The notes beneath the pieces are model-generated. The model was not told the DNA's origin. It ran no database searches and was given only the letters and a program-made list of their open reading frames with translations. DNA of 64,000 bases. Source: RGIG2206 sp045579085. GTDB lineage: Bacteria > Bacillota > Clostridia > Oscillospirales > Acutalibacteraceae. Of this stretch, positions 1 to 10,400 are shown piece after piece. How positions within the stretch are numbered: the stretch's first letter is position 1; every line of letters starts with the position of its first letter. The position numbers and the translations under genes were made by a program. The stretch covers positions 1 through 64,000 of the forward strand of contig JAZNLO010000019.1 of assembly GCA_045579085.1 (NCBI GenBank), read 5' to 3'.

Positions 1-468
1 CTGTTATTTAAGCAACGCTTCTTCTCGTGGTTTGATAGCTATGATATTTACGATGAATTCGGCAACGTGGCTTTCGTGGTTAAGGGCGCGCTTTCTTGGG
101 GGCATCTGCTTCGCATCTATGATGCAAACGGCAACGAGGTAGGCTACGTCAAGGAGAAAGTCCTGACTTGGCTTCCTAAGTTTGAGATGTGGATAGGTGA
201 CCGTTATGTAGGTTGCATTAGCAAGGAGTTGTCATTTTTCAGACCGAAATTCAATATAGACTATAACGGATGGCATGTTGAAGGCGACTGGCTCGAGTGG
301 GATTATACAATTCTCAACTCCGTTGGACAAAGCATAGCATCAGTATCAAAGGAACTCTGGCGATGGACAGATACATATGTAATAGATATCCATAATCCGC
401 AAGATGCAATATACGCTCTTATGCTCGTTCTGGCTATTGATGCAGAGAAATGCTCAAGAGATAACTGA
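1..468 (+). CDS. LURP-one-related (YxjI-like) family protein, 5' end missing
   Basis: The reading frame is open from base 1 (first visible residues LLFKQRFFSWFDSYDIYD) to the stop at 466-468, so the true start lies upstream of the window; about 155 residues are visible. The pattern of short beta strands with motifs such as YDEFGNVAFVVKG, GNEVGYVKEK and DTYVIDI is typical of the LURP-one/Tubby-like beta-barrel fold. No enzymatic function is established for bacterial members. The protein is likely cytoplasmic. It ends 31 bases before the nucleotidase start, so the two may share a transcript. An in-frame GTG at 67 is not a convincing start because the conserved fold begins earlier. Confidence 0.75.
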   Translation: MLFKQRFFSWFDSYDIYDEFGNVAFVVKGALSWGHLLRIYDANGNEVGYVKEKVLTWLPKFEMWIGDRYVGCISKELSFFRPKFNIDYNGWHVEGDWLEWDYTILNSVGQSIASVSKELWRWTDTYVIDIHNPQDAIYALMLVLAIDAEKCSRDN

Positions 469-499
469 CTTGAATACAGATGATGAAAGGAAGAAAATT

Positions 500-2392
500 A
501 TGAGTATAAAGCGATTTGTTGCCCTGATTTGCACGCTGGTACTTTGCCTTGCGCTCTGTACCAATGTTTTTGCTGTGCCCGCCTCAGAGAGCAAGGATAT
601 CACCATTCTTTTCACGCATGATTTGCATTCACATCTGCTTCCGTCGCCCAATGAATCTGGGGAGGGTGAATACGGAGGATACGCCAGACTGATGACGGCA
701 ATCAAAGAACAAAAGGCGAAGGATTCAAACGCACTCCTTGTTGATGGCGGAGATTTCTCGATGGGCTCGCTTTTCCAAACGGCGTTTCCAACCTCTGCAA
801 TCGAACTGCGTATGATGGGAGCAATGGGCTATGACGTCACCACCTTCGGAAATCACGAGTTCGACTATTTGCAAACGGGCTTGAAGTCGATGCTGAATGC
901 CGCTGTTGAAAGCGGCGAGCGTCTGCCGTCTATCGTCTGCGCCAACTATTTACCCCCAGTCAAAGGACAGCAGTCGTACGACCCTGAAATTTGGCAGGCA
1001 TATAATGATTACGGCGTCAAGGACTATGTTATCATCGAGCGGGGAGGCGTTTATTACGCTGTCTTTGGACTGTTCGGAGTGGATGCCGATGACTGCGCGC
1101 CGAACTCCGGAATGGTCTTTGAGGACCCAACCGCAGTGGCAAAAAAGACTGTCCAAGCCGCCGTTGACGAGTGCGAATCGGCTTACGGCAAGCACCCCGT
1201 TGTAATTTGCCTCTCTCATAGCGGTACGAGTGACGGCGAGGGCGAGGATTACGAGCTCGCAAAAGCGGTTGACGGAATCGACGTAATAGTTTCAGGACAC
1301 ACGCACACTACTCTCGAGGAACCCATTTCAGTAAACGGCACGGTTATTGTGTCTGCTGACGAGTATGGCAAGAATCTGGGCGTTCTTAAGCTCAAGCAAA
1401 AGGGCGATTCTGTTTCACTTGTGAGCTATGAGTTAGTGCCAATCAACGAGAAAATTGAGGATGACGCTGAAATCGCAGTGCTTACAGAGCAATACAAAAA
1501 GACGGTTGAGGATGATTATCTCTCAAAATACGGCTTCACCTTCGACCAGGTGCTGCTGCAGAACCCATACGAATTTGAAACCGACGATGAGGTTTCAGCA
1601 ACTCAGCACGAGTCTGCTGTGTGCAACGTCTACTCCGATGCTTACAAATGGGCTGTTGAGAAGGCAACCGGCAGGAAGGTGGACGTTGCCATAACAGCGG
1701 CTGGAGTTATTCGAGGAAGCCTTCCGCGTGGAAGTGTGACTGTTTCAGATACTTTTAACGTTGCATCGCTTGGGGTTGGCACTGAGGGCGAGTTGGTTGG
1801 GATTTACCTTACAGGCAAGGATATAAAAAACGCGATTGAACTTGATGCGTCAATACAGCCTATGATGTCCACAGCGCAGCTATTTATGTCGGGCGTGGAG
1901 TATTCATTTAATAAATACCGAATGATATTTAACAAAGTCGATTACGCTATGTTCCGCGCCGATGACGGAACGCTTACCGAGATTGAGGACGATAAGCTTT
2001 ATTACGTGGTGGCTGGTATGTATATGGGCCAGATGCTTGGCACGGTTGAGGAGACCTCAATGGGAATTTTGAGCATAACTCCTCGCGATAAGCAGGGCAA
2101 TCCAATCGCAACCGACGACCTTGTCAAACACGTGATTAAGGATAAGCACGGCAATCCGCTTAAGGAATGGTATGCGATAGCTGATTATCTTTGCAGTATG
2201 GAAGGCGAGATGGACGAGCGTTATGCCTCCACCGACGGACGAAAGGTTGTGTATGCAAGCCTGAACCCAGTTAAGCTTTTGAGGGGCGCGAATATATTCA
2301 CTTGGCTTGTTATAATCATCTTTGTGCTCGTTGTAACGGCAGTTGTCTTTATGATTAGCTTTATTGTGCGTCGCAGGAAAAATAAAGCTTAG
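500..2392 (+). CDS. membrane-anchored 5'-nucleotidase / 2',3'-cyclic phosphodiesterase family metallophosphatase
   Basis: A 630-residue exported protein. An N-terminal signal peptide (about residues 1-26) is followed by a calcineurin-like metallophosphatase domain with THDLHSH (D41, H43), VDGGDFSMGS, FGNHEFD (118-119), a LSHSG motif and SGHTHT, then a 5'-nucleotidase C-terminal domain. The C-terminus has one membrane helix followed by RRRKNKA, so the protein is probably held outside the cell and works on nucleotides or cyclic nucleotides. The frame extends upstream to 404, but ATG 500 is preferred: GAAAGGAAG lies just before it and the signal peptide then begins at residue 1. A strong terminator follows. 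Exact substrate is not predictable. Confidence 0.9.
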   Translation: MSIKRFVALICTLVLCLALCTNVFAVPASESKDITILFTHDLHSHLLPSPNESGEGEYGGYARLMTAIKEQKAKDSNALLVDGGDFSMGSLFQTAFPTSAIELRMMGAMGYDVTTFGNHEFDYLQTGLKSMLNAAVESGERLPSIVCANYLPPVKGQQSYDPEIWQAYNDYGVKDYVIIERGGVYYAVFGLFGVDADDCAPNSGMVFEDPTAVAKKTVQAAVDECESAYGKHPVVICLSHSGTSDGEGEDYELAKAVDGIDVIVSGHTHTTLEEPISVNGTVIVSADEYGKNLGVLKLKQKGDSVSLVSYELVPINEKIEDDAEIAVLTEQYKKTVEDDYLSKYGFTFDQVLLQNPYEFETDDEVSATQHESAVCNVYSDAYKWAVEKATGRKVDVAITAAGVIRGSLPRGSVTVSDTFNVASLGVGTEGELVGIYLTGKDIKNAIELDASIQPMMSTAQLFMSGVEYSFNKYRMIFNKVDYAMFRADDGTLTEIEDDKLYYVVAGMYMGQMLGTVEETSMGILSITPRDKQGNPIATDDLVKHVIKDKHGNPLKEWYAIADYLCSMEGEMDERYASTDGRKVVYASLNPVKLLRGANIFTWLVIIIFVLVVTAVVFMISFIVRRRKNKA

Positions 2393-2410
2393 GTAAATCT
2401 GAGATATATT

Positions 2411-2452
2411 AAAAAATCCCGAATGTGAGAGCGTTCGGGATTTTAATTTTTG
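2411..2452 (+). terminator. intrinsic terminator after the nucleotidase
   Basis: An 11-bp stem (2413-2423 with 2434-2444, arm AAAATCCCGAA) is extended by wobble pairs to a GAGA tetraloop and followed by TTTTAATTTTT. The same stem recurs after tRNA-Thr at 21372. Confidence 0.85.
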
Positions 2453-2465
2453 TTAGTAAAAAATG

Positions 2466-2526
2466 TTGCATTGTTCGTAAAAGCGATGTATAATAAGGCT
2501 GTAATAAGCGTATTTGCGAACAATGC
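2466..2526 (+). promoter_or_regulatory. promoter of the LuxR-like gene inside an interrupted palindrome
   Basis: TTGCAT (2466-2471), 17 bp, TATAAT (2489-2494). The arm GCATTGTTCG (2468-2477) overlaps the -35 box and is repeated as its exact reverse complement at 2517-2526. Allowing one T-G pair the arms extend to 14 bp (2468-2481 with 2513-2526). The left arm lies upstream of the expected transcript start, so this is more likely a DNA operator than an RNA hairpin. Confidence 0.6.
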
Positions 2527-2552
2527 GTTTTGCATTAAGCGGGGGAGAACAT

Positions 2553-3797
2553 ATGCAATATTTAAATATTACTGAAACTGCTGCTAAGTGGGGAATATCG
2601 CCCAGACGGTTGCAAACCTTGTGCGCTAATGGAAAAATCGAGGGTGCCACACGTTTTGGTAAGGCGTGGATGATTCCCAAAACCATACAGAAGCCTCTTG
2701 ATGGAAGAACAAAAGCAAGCAAAGATAATAAGGCATCGCTATTGAATAATATGCCTATGCCCAGAAAAACGCCTTTTTTGCATATGACTGATTTGTACAG
2801 TGTTGCCGGCACTGCCGAAGAGAGCATAGCGGCGCTTGAGGGCAATCTTGAAGCTCAAACTCTATTGGCGGCTGAAATAGCGTATTCTAAAGGGGAAATT
2901 GAAAAGGTATATGACAGCGCTTATTATTTGCTCCATAAGCATTCGGGCTTATATGCAGTTATCTCTGCAGGTATGCTTTTGGGATTGTGCGCTATATGGC
3001 GGGGCGACCTAAATATGTGGCGACAGGCGAAGATACACATAGCTGAAGCCCCTGCAAAAACAGAAGCCGACCGTGACATTATGGCATTTTCAATAACGGC
3101 AATTGACAGCATTTTGTACGATGTTTCATCTTTTCCTGAGTGGTTCAAAATAGGCCGCTTTGAACCGTTGCACAAGGATGCGCTTCCTGCTGCTAAGGTG
3201 TTTTATGCTAAATATCTTTACGCACTTGCTTATGCACTTGCTACGAAACAGCTTGAATTACAGGGCGTGCACGGCTTGTCGCTTATGACTATGATACCAA
3301 ACACAATCGAGCCGATGATTTCGCAAGCTGTAGCGGATAATTCAATTATTGCTGAAATTTATCTGCGTATGACCTGTGCTGCTATTTATCATACAGGTGG
3401 CAACAATAAACAGGCGATTTACCATATTGACCGTGCCTTAGAACTTGCTCTGCCTGATAAACTGTTTGGAATTTTGGCAGAATACGGTCGTACTTTGGGC
3501 TCGCTTTTGGAACAAAGATTATCAAAAACGGATACACAAGTGTGGTATGCTGTGCGTGATTTATATCAAGTTTATGCAGCGGGTTGGACAAAGCTCAGCG
3601 GCTCTGTTCGAGGCAAAAACTTGGCAACCACGTTATCGCCTAAAGAACGAGAGGTGGCAAAGCTGGCTGCGTTTGGATTTAAAAACAGCCAGATTGCTCA
3701 GACGCTTAATATGTCTATATCTGCTGTAAAGCAAGCTGTTACAAACGTTTCTAATAAAACGGGAATGTCAAGAGAAGATTTTGCGGCAATTTTGTAG
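2553..3797 (+). CDS. transcriptional regulator: N-terminal excisionase-like HTH, helical middle, C-terminal LuxR-type HTH
   Basis: 414 residues from ATG 2553, which follows GGGGGAG. Residues 1-50 resemble the winged-helix excisionase/MerR-like module (ITETAAKWGISPRRLQTLC, then GKAWMIPK). The middle, about 60-340, is helical and TPR-like. The end carries a LuxR/GerE HTH: LSPKEREVAKLAAFGFKNSQIA followed by LNMSISAVKQAVTNV. Two DNA-binding modules at opposite ends with a helical sensor between is an unusual arrangement. The gene lies just upstream of the surface-protein locus, so a role in its control is plausible but inferred. Its own promoter lies inside an inverted repeat, which fits autoregulation. 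Confidence 0.8.
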   Translation: MQYLNITETAAKWGISPRRLQTLCANGKIEGATRFGKAWMIPKTIQKPLDGRTKASKDNKASLLNNMPMPRKTPFLHMTDLYSVAGTAEESIAALEGNLEAQTLLAAEIAYSKGEIEKVYDSAYYLLHKHSGLYAVISAGMLLGLCAIWRGDLNMWRQAKIHIAEAPAKTEADRDIMAFSITAIDSILYDVSSFPEWFKIGRFEPLHKDALPAAKVFYAKYLYALAYALATKQLELQGVHGLSLMTMIPNTIEPMISQAVADNSIIAEIYLRMTCAAIYHTGGNNKQAIYHIDRALELALPDKLFGILAEYGRTLGSLLEQRLSKTDTQVWYAVRDLYQVYAAGWTKLSGSVRGKNLATTLSPKEREVAKLAAFGFKNSQIAQTLNMSISAVKQAVTNVSNKTGMSREDFAAIL

Positions 3798-3841
3798 CCG
3801 ATTTTGTTAAAAAAAGGACATATTAGTTTCTAAAAAATATA

Positions 3842-3929
3842 ACCAAAAAATTGTGTTTTTGGTGATACCAAACTAAGAAAACATCTGCTATGCTATGGAT
3901 ATAAATGGTATGGCAGATGTTTTCTTTTT
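3842..3929 (+). promoter_or_regulatory. two leader hairpins upstream of the Cys-rich gene
   Basis: First hairpin: ACCAAAAA (3842-3849) with TTTTTGGT (3856-3863). Second: a perfect 14-bp stem, AAGAAAACATCTGC (3875-3888) with its complement at 3913-3926, followed by TTTTG. The second looks like an intrinsic terminator or attenuator only about 25 bases before the next start codon. It could end the regulator transcript or attenuate the surface operon. Confidence 0.55.
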
Positions 3930-3953
3930 GCCTTCAGACAGAAAGGAGCCTAT

Positions 3954-4349
3954 ATGTTAACAAAAATACTAACGCAGGGCGTAGAACAAACGCCTACACA
4001 TAAAGAGGGTGACTTATATAAAGAAGTGACCATCTCAGGTAAAACATTTAGATTGCTTTACGGCTATTATGAGAGCTTTGAGCGGGAAATCCCGTCTAAC
4101 GAGCCGATACCGATTTACCCCGATTTTATAAAAGAGCCACATTATACGGAGGACGGTATACCGATAACCACAGCAATGCAAAATGTATGTGAGTTTTACA
4201 ACGGAAAAAATGATGAGGACAGCAGTTGTTCCGATTGCGGTTTTTTCCAAAGAGGTGAGGAACTGTTTGGCTTATGTAGTTGCCCTGAAAACAAGCGATG
4301 TTGCAAAGTAAGGTTGGATGTAATAAATGAAAAGATTACCATAACTTAA
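3954..4349 (+). CDS. small cysteine-rich protein of unknown function
   Basis: 131 residues from ATG 3954 with AAAGGAG eight bases upstream. I do not recognise a named family. The middle has conserved-looking aromatic and acidic stretches (LLYGYYESFERE, PIYPDFIKEPHYTEDG) and the last third holds nine cysteines, most in closely spaced pairs (CSDCGFF, CSCPENKRCC), which suggests metal binding or disulfides. There is no signal peptide or membrane helix. It precedes the giant adhesin gene by 56 bases and probably shares its transcript. Similar small Cys-rich proteins occur on Firmicutes integrative elements, but that link is from memory and weak. Confidence 0.7.
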   Translation: MLTKILTQGVEQTPTHKEGDLYKEVTISGKTFRLLYGYYESFEREIPSNEPIPIYPDFIKEPHYTEDGIPITTAMQNVCEFYNGKNDEDSSCSDCGFFQRGEELFGLCSCPENKRCCKVRLDVINEKITIT

Positions 4350-4405
4350 ATTGCAATTTTGCAAAATGTACACAACCTCAAAAAATCATCGTAGGAGGAA
4401 TTGAT

Positions 4406-7400
4406 ATGAAGACAAAATTTTCAAAAAGAGTAATAAGTTTATTTCTTTGCTTCGCAATGCTTATGACTTACCTGCCAATCTCGGCAATGGCAGCGTCGGC
4501 ATCGAGCGACCATATAAGTCGCGTGTCAGACCCATCAACAATGGATACCTGGAGAGATTTCTTTTTACCCGATGGCAAAATCTCCACAGAGAATGCCGGT
4601 GGCGTTTGGATGGATAAATCTGTATTTACAAATAACAATGAATTTGACAATACAGGTATCACAATGGATAGCAACGATGCTTTCTTGGTAGCTCTCTCAG
4701 CGATGGCAACCAATATGACGGTAACCGGTATGTCCCATGTTCCGACAGATACAATGTTAATTTTGGATGTCAGTGCTTCTATGGGGCCCGGACAAAATAA
4801 CGTTGCTTCTGAGCTTATTGAAGCAGCTAATGAGAGTATTGCTTCTCTCTTAGATACCAATGCTAATAGCCGTGTAGGTGTTGTTCTTTATTCAGGTCCT
4901 ACCACACAGGGAGGCTCCGCAACAGCAACAGATGCTGTTCTCGTGTTGCCTTTGGGTAGATATGAAACAAGAAACGATATATATTTGAATTTGTCAAATA
5001 ACCGTGTATCTCTTAATGGTAACGTCGTTATTGAAGGAACAAATAACAAACCGACAACTACCAGCAAGTCAGTTACCGGCGGCACCTATATTCAAAAGGG
5101 CGTTATGTTAGCGACAGCTGAGCTTACTGCAGATGGACTTGATACAACCATAAACGATTCACTTCTCGGTACTATTAAGAGAAAACCCGTTATGGTGCTT
5201 ATGTCTGACGGTTCTCCTACTTTCAGTAGCACAAACTTCCAGAATCCTACATCTATCAATCTCGGTGACGGAACTGCTACAAGTGCATCTCAGGGCTTTG
5301 TTAACCAGCTTACTGCTGCATATGCAAAGAACTTAGTAGAAGAAAAGTATGAAACCGCACCTCTCTTCTACACCATCGGTCTTGGTGTTTCCAATGACGC
5401 TGTAGCGCTTAGCGTTCTCGACCCTGATAATGCACGTGCTTCTGTTGCTGTTAATGACTTCTGGACACAGTGGAACAATGCAACCGTTGGTAACGCAATA
5501 ACCGTTCAGGCAGGAACTCGGTGGAGCAGTGCAAAAACTGTAACTAAAATTTCTGGTCTTAAACAGAATTATGTTGATGAGTTCATTAATGTAACGAATA
5601 ATGGCTCAGGGCAAGGTTCTTTGGGTGATAGACTTATTCAGGCTTTTGCGGATATTGTAAGTAAAATCAATTTGCAATCTCAATACAAACCCACCTTGAT
5701 TTCGCAAATGGGTGAAAACCATTCCGGCTTTATATCCTTTGTGGATAAAGTTGGCGAATATATGCAGGTTACCGATATAAAAGGTATCCTTATCAATGAT
5801 ACTCTTTATTCGGGTGCGGACCTTGCCTCCAACTTTGTTGTAGGCGGTGGCTCTCTTGGAACCTATGACAACCCCACTGAACTCGGACACGAAATGGTAG
5901 CGTCAGTTAGACAAAGAATCGGTCTTGCAAACGATGACGAAGCAAGAACGCTTATCGGTCTGGCTTACGAGTACGGACAGATTCGATATAACAATGCTAA
6001 CGATTATTCCAACTATATCGGCTGGTATGCTGATGAAAACAGCAACTTTCTCGGTTTTTATCAGGATGGCGTAACTAATATTACCGACCCGAATGCCGTA
6101 TATACAATTAAGTCCTACGGCTATCTCGGTGTCGAGCACGACTCCAATATGATGTATGCTACCGTTCAGGTAAGACATAACATCAAAACCGGAGAAGAAA
6201 CCGTAGCCTTCGCTGTTCCTGCTGCTCTCATTCCGGTTATGACCTACAATGTATCTCTCGACGAAAACGGCAACCTTTTGGATATTGAGCTTAGCGGTTC
6301 TGACAGCCCCATCCGTCTTGTTTATGAAGTTGCTCTTGACAGTCATATCAATGAATGGAATGTAAAAGAAGTTGTTTCGGCAGATTATCTTGCTGATGCA
6401 CACAACGTCAATGCGGACGGCTCTATCAACTTCTACACTAACGATTGGGAACACACCAACGGCACAGGATATAACACAGTAAATACTTATTCCTATTTCA
6501 ATCCTTCAAGACAAAATGATAAGTATTACTTTACTTCAGATGCTCCCATCTATGCGGATGATAACGGAACTCTGTATGCAGGTTCCGCCGCACCCGATAC
6601 TGACGGAACATTCTACAATGCATTTACCGTATATGAAAAAATCGGTAATAATCTTAACAAGAAAACCGTTTATCGCAAATTGTCATCTAATGCACTTGGA
6701 ACTGCAGAGCAGACAGAAGGTACAAATAATTATCATGTTCCAAGCGGTGATGTCCATGTAAACCTTGAGGGTTATACTATCCGAAAAGACCCCAATGAAA
6801 CCAACACTCTTGATGTTGCAAATCAGCCCTTTGTGGATATTTACGGCCACAATGTAAACGATACTAACCACTCGTTCTATGTTGGCGCAACACTTGGTAA
6901 CAACGGTAAACTTACGCTAAAATCTCAAACCGGTATCAAGCTTAGTAAGGCGCTGGCTAACGGTGCAACGGCAACTAACCAAGCATTTGAGTTTGTAATC
7001 ACAAAAGAAGATGCAACGGCAAGTTTGCATGATGCGTTGCTCGTAGATGTTGACAAGACTGAAACTCCCACAAGCGTATCCTTTGACGGCAGCGGCGTGG
7101 CAAGGGTTAATATCAAGGCGGGTCAAACTTTGTATATCGGCGATATGACTGCAGGCGATGTTATCAGCATCAGCGAAACTGAAACTGCAGGATATATTCC
7201 GAGTGTTACTGTCAATGGTTTGGCATCCTCTAACCCTGCATCTGTTACGGCGGTTAATAATCAATTGATTGATGTAAACTTCGTTAATGCCGACAGAGGC
7301 AAGGGCAACCTAACAGTTGCAAAAGATGTTGAACATGACTTTGGTGTTGATTATCAGATTCCCACCGATAAACTTTTCACTATGCAGGTAACCCTTAGCG

Positions 7401-10400
7401 GCATAGGAACAGCAAATGCAACATTTGATGCAGAGCATACAAACGGCACTTATACCGAAATTAAAACTGATGCAAACGGACAGTTTACTGTTAAGCTTGC
7501 TCACGGTGAACAATTTGAGGTCTTTGGTCTTCCGGCTGGAACGGCAGTAAAAGTTGTCGAAACCGAATACGGCAACGGGTTTACCCCTGCTTATTATGAT
7601 AACGGTGTTATCGGCGACGGTCAGGTAACCGTAGTTAGTGATTCCATAGTATCAGTTATCGTTGTAAACGACTATGAGGCAACTAAAGTATATCCTGTTA
7701 ATATTACAGTTTTTGGTCATAAGCATTTGTCGGGTGCAAATTGGCAGCCAAATTATAGCTTTGAATTTAAACTCGAGAAGCTTCTGCCTGACGGCTCTTG
7801 GCAACAGCTTGGAGATATTGAAACCGCTTCATCCTCAAGTGCTGTGTTCAATTTCAATGATGCCTTTGCAAACGAAGAATACAACGCGCCTGGCTCTTAC
7901 TACTATAGAGTAACAGAGATTGAGCCTCAGAACGCTCTGGGTGGTTTCACCTATGATAAAACTGTTCATTCCTTTGCAGTTCATGTTGGCGATGTGAATA
8001 TGGACGGAAAGCTTGAAATCACAGAAGTGGTTTCCGACCGCCCCAACACAACAGTTGTTACACAAACTAATGACGGTTGGAATGTGGATGCGAATTTCAC
8101 AAACACCTACTCCACCAGCGGCTCTGCAACCGTAACAGTTGATGTTAACAAGTCCATTACCAATAATGGCGGAGCGGATAAATCCCTTGCAGGATATGCC
8201 TTTGGATTGTTTGATGCTCAAACCGACGCACAGGTTGGAAACACACTCACCACCACTGAGCGTGGATTCGCAAGATTTGTTTTAACCTATGATGCTGACA
8301 AAATGAATGCGAGCACAGAAGTTTTCCGCTATATTTTGAAAGAAATTGCTCCCAATCCTGTACCAAAAGGCTGGACATACAGCACAGTAGAAATTCCTGT
8401 CACTGTAGAAGTAAAGGATAACGGTGACGGCACAATTTCTGCAGTGATATATACCGGAAATCAAAAGCCTGCAGATGCGAAAACATCTATCTCTACCGCA
8501 TTCACTAATGTATACGACCCAGTTGACGCTGAATTTCCTATAGACTTTGTTCGTAAGGAAATATTGGGCAGAACAATGAACTCCGGCGATGATTTCACCT
8601 TTGAGGTTCAGAAACAGGATGGCACAAGAGTCCTTACGGGCTCTAACAACGGTACAGCAACTGTTACGTTTGACGGCGTCTTAAAGTTCAGCGAGGTAGG
8701 AAACTATTACTACAATATAGTTGAGACCTCTGCGGATGGCAATGGCATCACTGTAGATAAGACAACTTACAGAATTATCGTGACTGTAGCTGATGTAAAC
8801 GGACAGCTCGTGCCAAGTTATGATGTTGTTAATGCCACAAACGACTTAATCGTATTCAAAAACACCTACAAAGCAGATGATACTTCCTATGCAATCAGCG
8901 GTACAAAGAACCTTACAGGCAGAGTCCTTCTCAATGACGAATTCACTTTCGTTCTCACCGAAGCATTAAACGCTCAGGGCGACATCGCTGAAGGAGCAAA
9001 GGTATACGAAACTCATAATGAGTACGGCGGGCAGTTTGCCTTCGCCCCAATCACATATACTAAAGCCGGAACTTATTACTATGTGGTAAGCGAGAAGTCA
9101 AACAGCGGTAGCTCATACGGAATCAAGTACGATACTGCTAAGTATGTTGTAACTGTTACTGTTAGGGATGATATAGAAAACGGAAAACTTGTTGCATCTG
9201 CAAATCTTGATGTCGACGATATAGTTTTCAATAACCGCTATGTTCCCAACCCTGTATCGAGGGGTATCGACGGCGATAAGGTGTTGAACGGTAAAACGCT
9301 TGTTGGCGGTCAGTTCAGCTTTGAGCTGTGGCAGTCAAACGCTGAATGGGGCTATGTAAATGCACAGCCTATTCAGACAGTAGCAAACGATGGAGATGGA
9401 AACTTTGCGTTCAACTTTGTGGATTACGCAAACAGCAATGCAACTGATTTCACAAAGGTCGGCACCTACTATTATCTCATCAAAGAGGTAAACGGTGGCG
9501 AAACCATCAAGGGCATCACCTATGATGATATCGTTTACCGAGTAAAAGTAGAAATCACCGATGACCTATTAGGTCAGCTCCATGCAACTGTCCATATTTA
9601 CGATAATGCAGGAGTTCCTCAAGAATCTATTATCTTCAGAAATAGCTATGAGATTATCGGGGATACAGACCTTACCTTAAGCGGTACAAAGAAACTGAAT
9701 AACCAAGTTCCAGAAAATCGCACCTTTGAATTTGAGCTTTATAAAGCCAATGAAGAATACGAGATTAACGGAAACTATATTCAGAAGGTAACTCAAGACG
9801 AAAACGGTAACTTTAAATTTGAAATCAACTTTAAGCCCGAAGACATTTCTGACACGCCATATTATTATGTTGTAAAAGAGGTTAACGGCGGTAGGGAAAT
9901 TAACGGCATAACCTATGACAACACGCAGTATCATATTGAGGTTAAGGTTGAAGATAATGATGAGGGCGGAGTTAAGTCTACAGCAATTATCCGCAAGGGC
10001 GAAAGTGTTGTAACAAGCCTTGATTTTGCAAACACTTACAAGGTGGCTAATGCAATCGCATCTGTTGCAGGAACCAAGAAGCTCCAAAACAGAACACTTG
10101 CTGAAAACGAGTTCAAGTTCTTCCTGTATTCTGCAGATGAAAATTACAAAGTAAACGAAGAAATCGCTCCTAAAGAAGCAAGGAACAACGCAGACGGCAG
10201 CTTCGTATTCGATACTCTCCGTTTTGAGAAAATCGGAACTTACTACTTTGTAATCAGCGAGGATGCCAATACAACGGCAGAGAACGTTACAAACGATACA
10301 AGCGTTTATCATCTGGCAATCGAAATCAAGGATGACGGTAACGGCAAACTCTATGAAGCGAGCCGTGTTATCAGGAAGCTTGGCAGTGATAATCAGGTGC

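Noticed and set aside
404..499. Extended N-terminus of the 5'-nucleotidase
   Set aside because: It overlaps the LURP-one gene, lacks a ribosome site and would put the signal peptide inside the protein.
5903..6454. Antisense open frame of 183 codons inside the adhesin gene
   Set aside because: No ribosome site, residue pattern like a shadow frame of the beta-rich coding strand, and the sense frame is clearly a real protein.
9677..10312. Antisense open frame of 211 codons inside the adhesin repeats
   Set aside because: Cys/Val/Phe-rich shadow of the repeated sense strand, no start signals.
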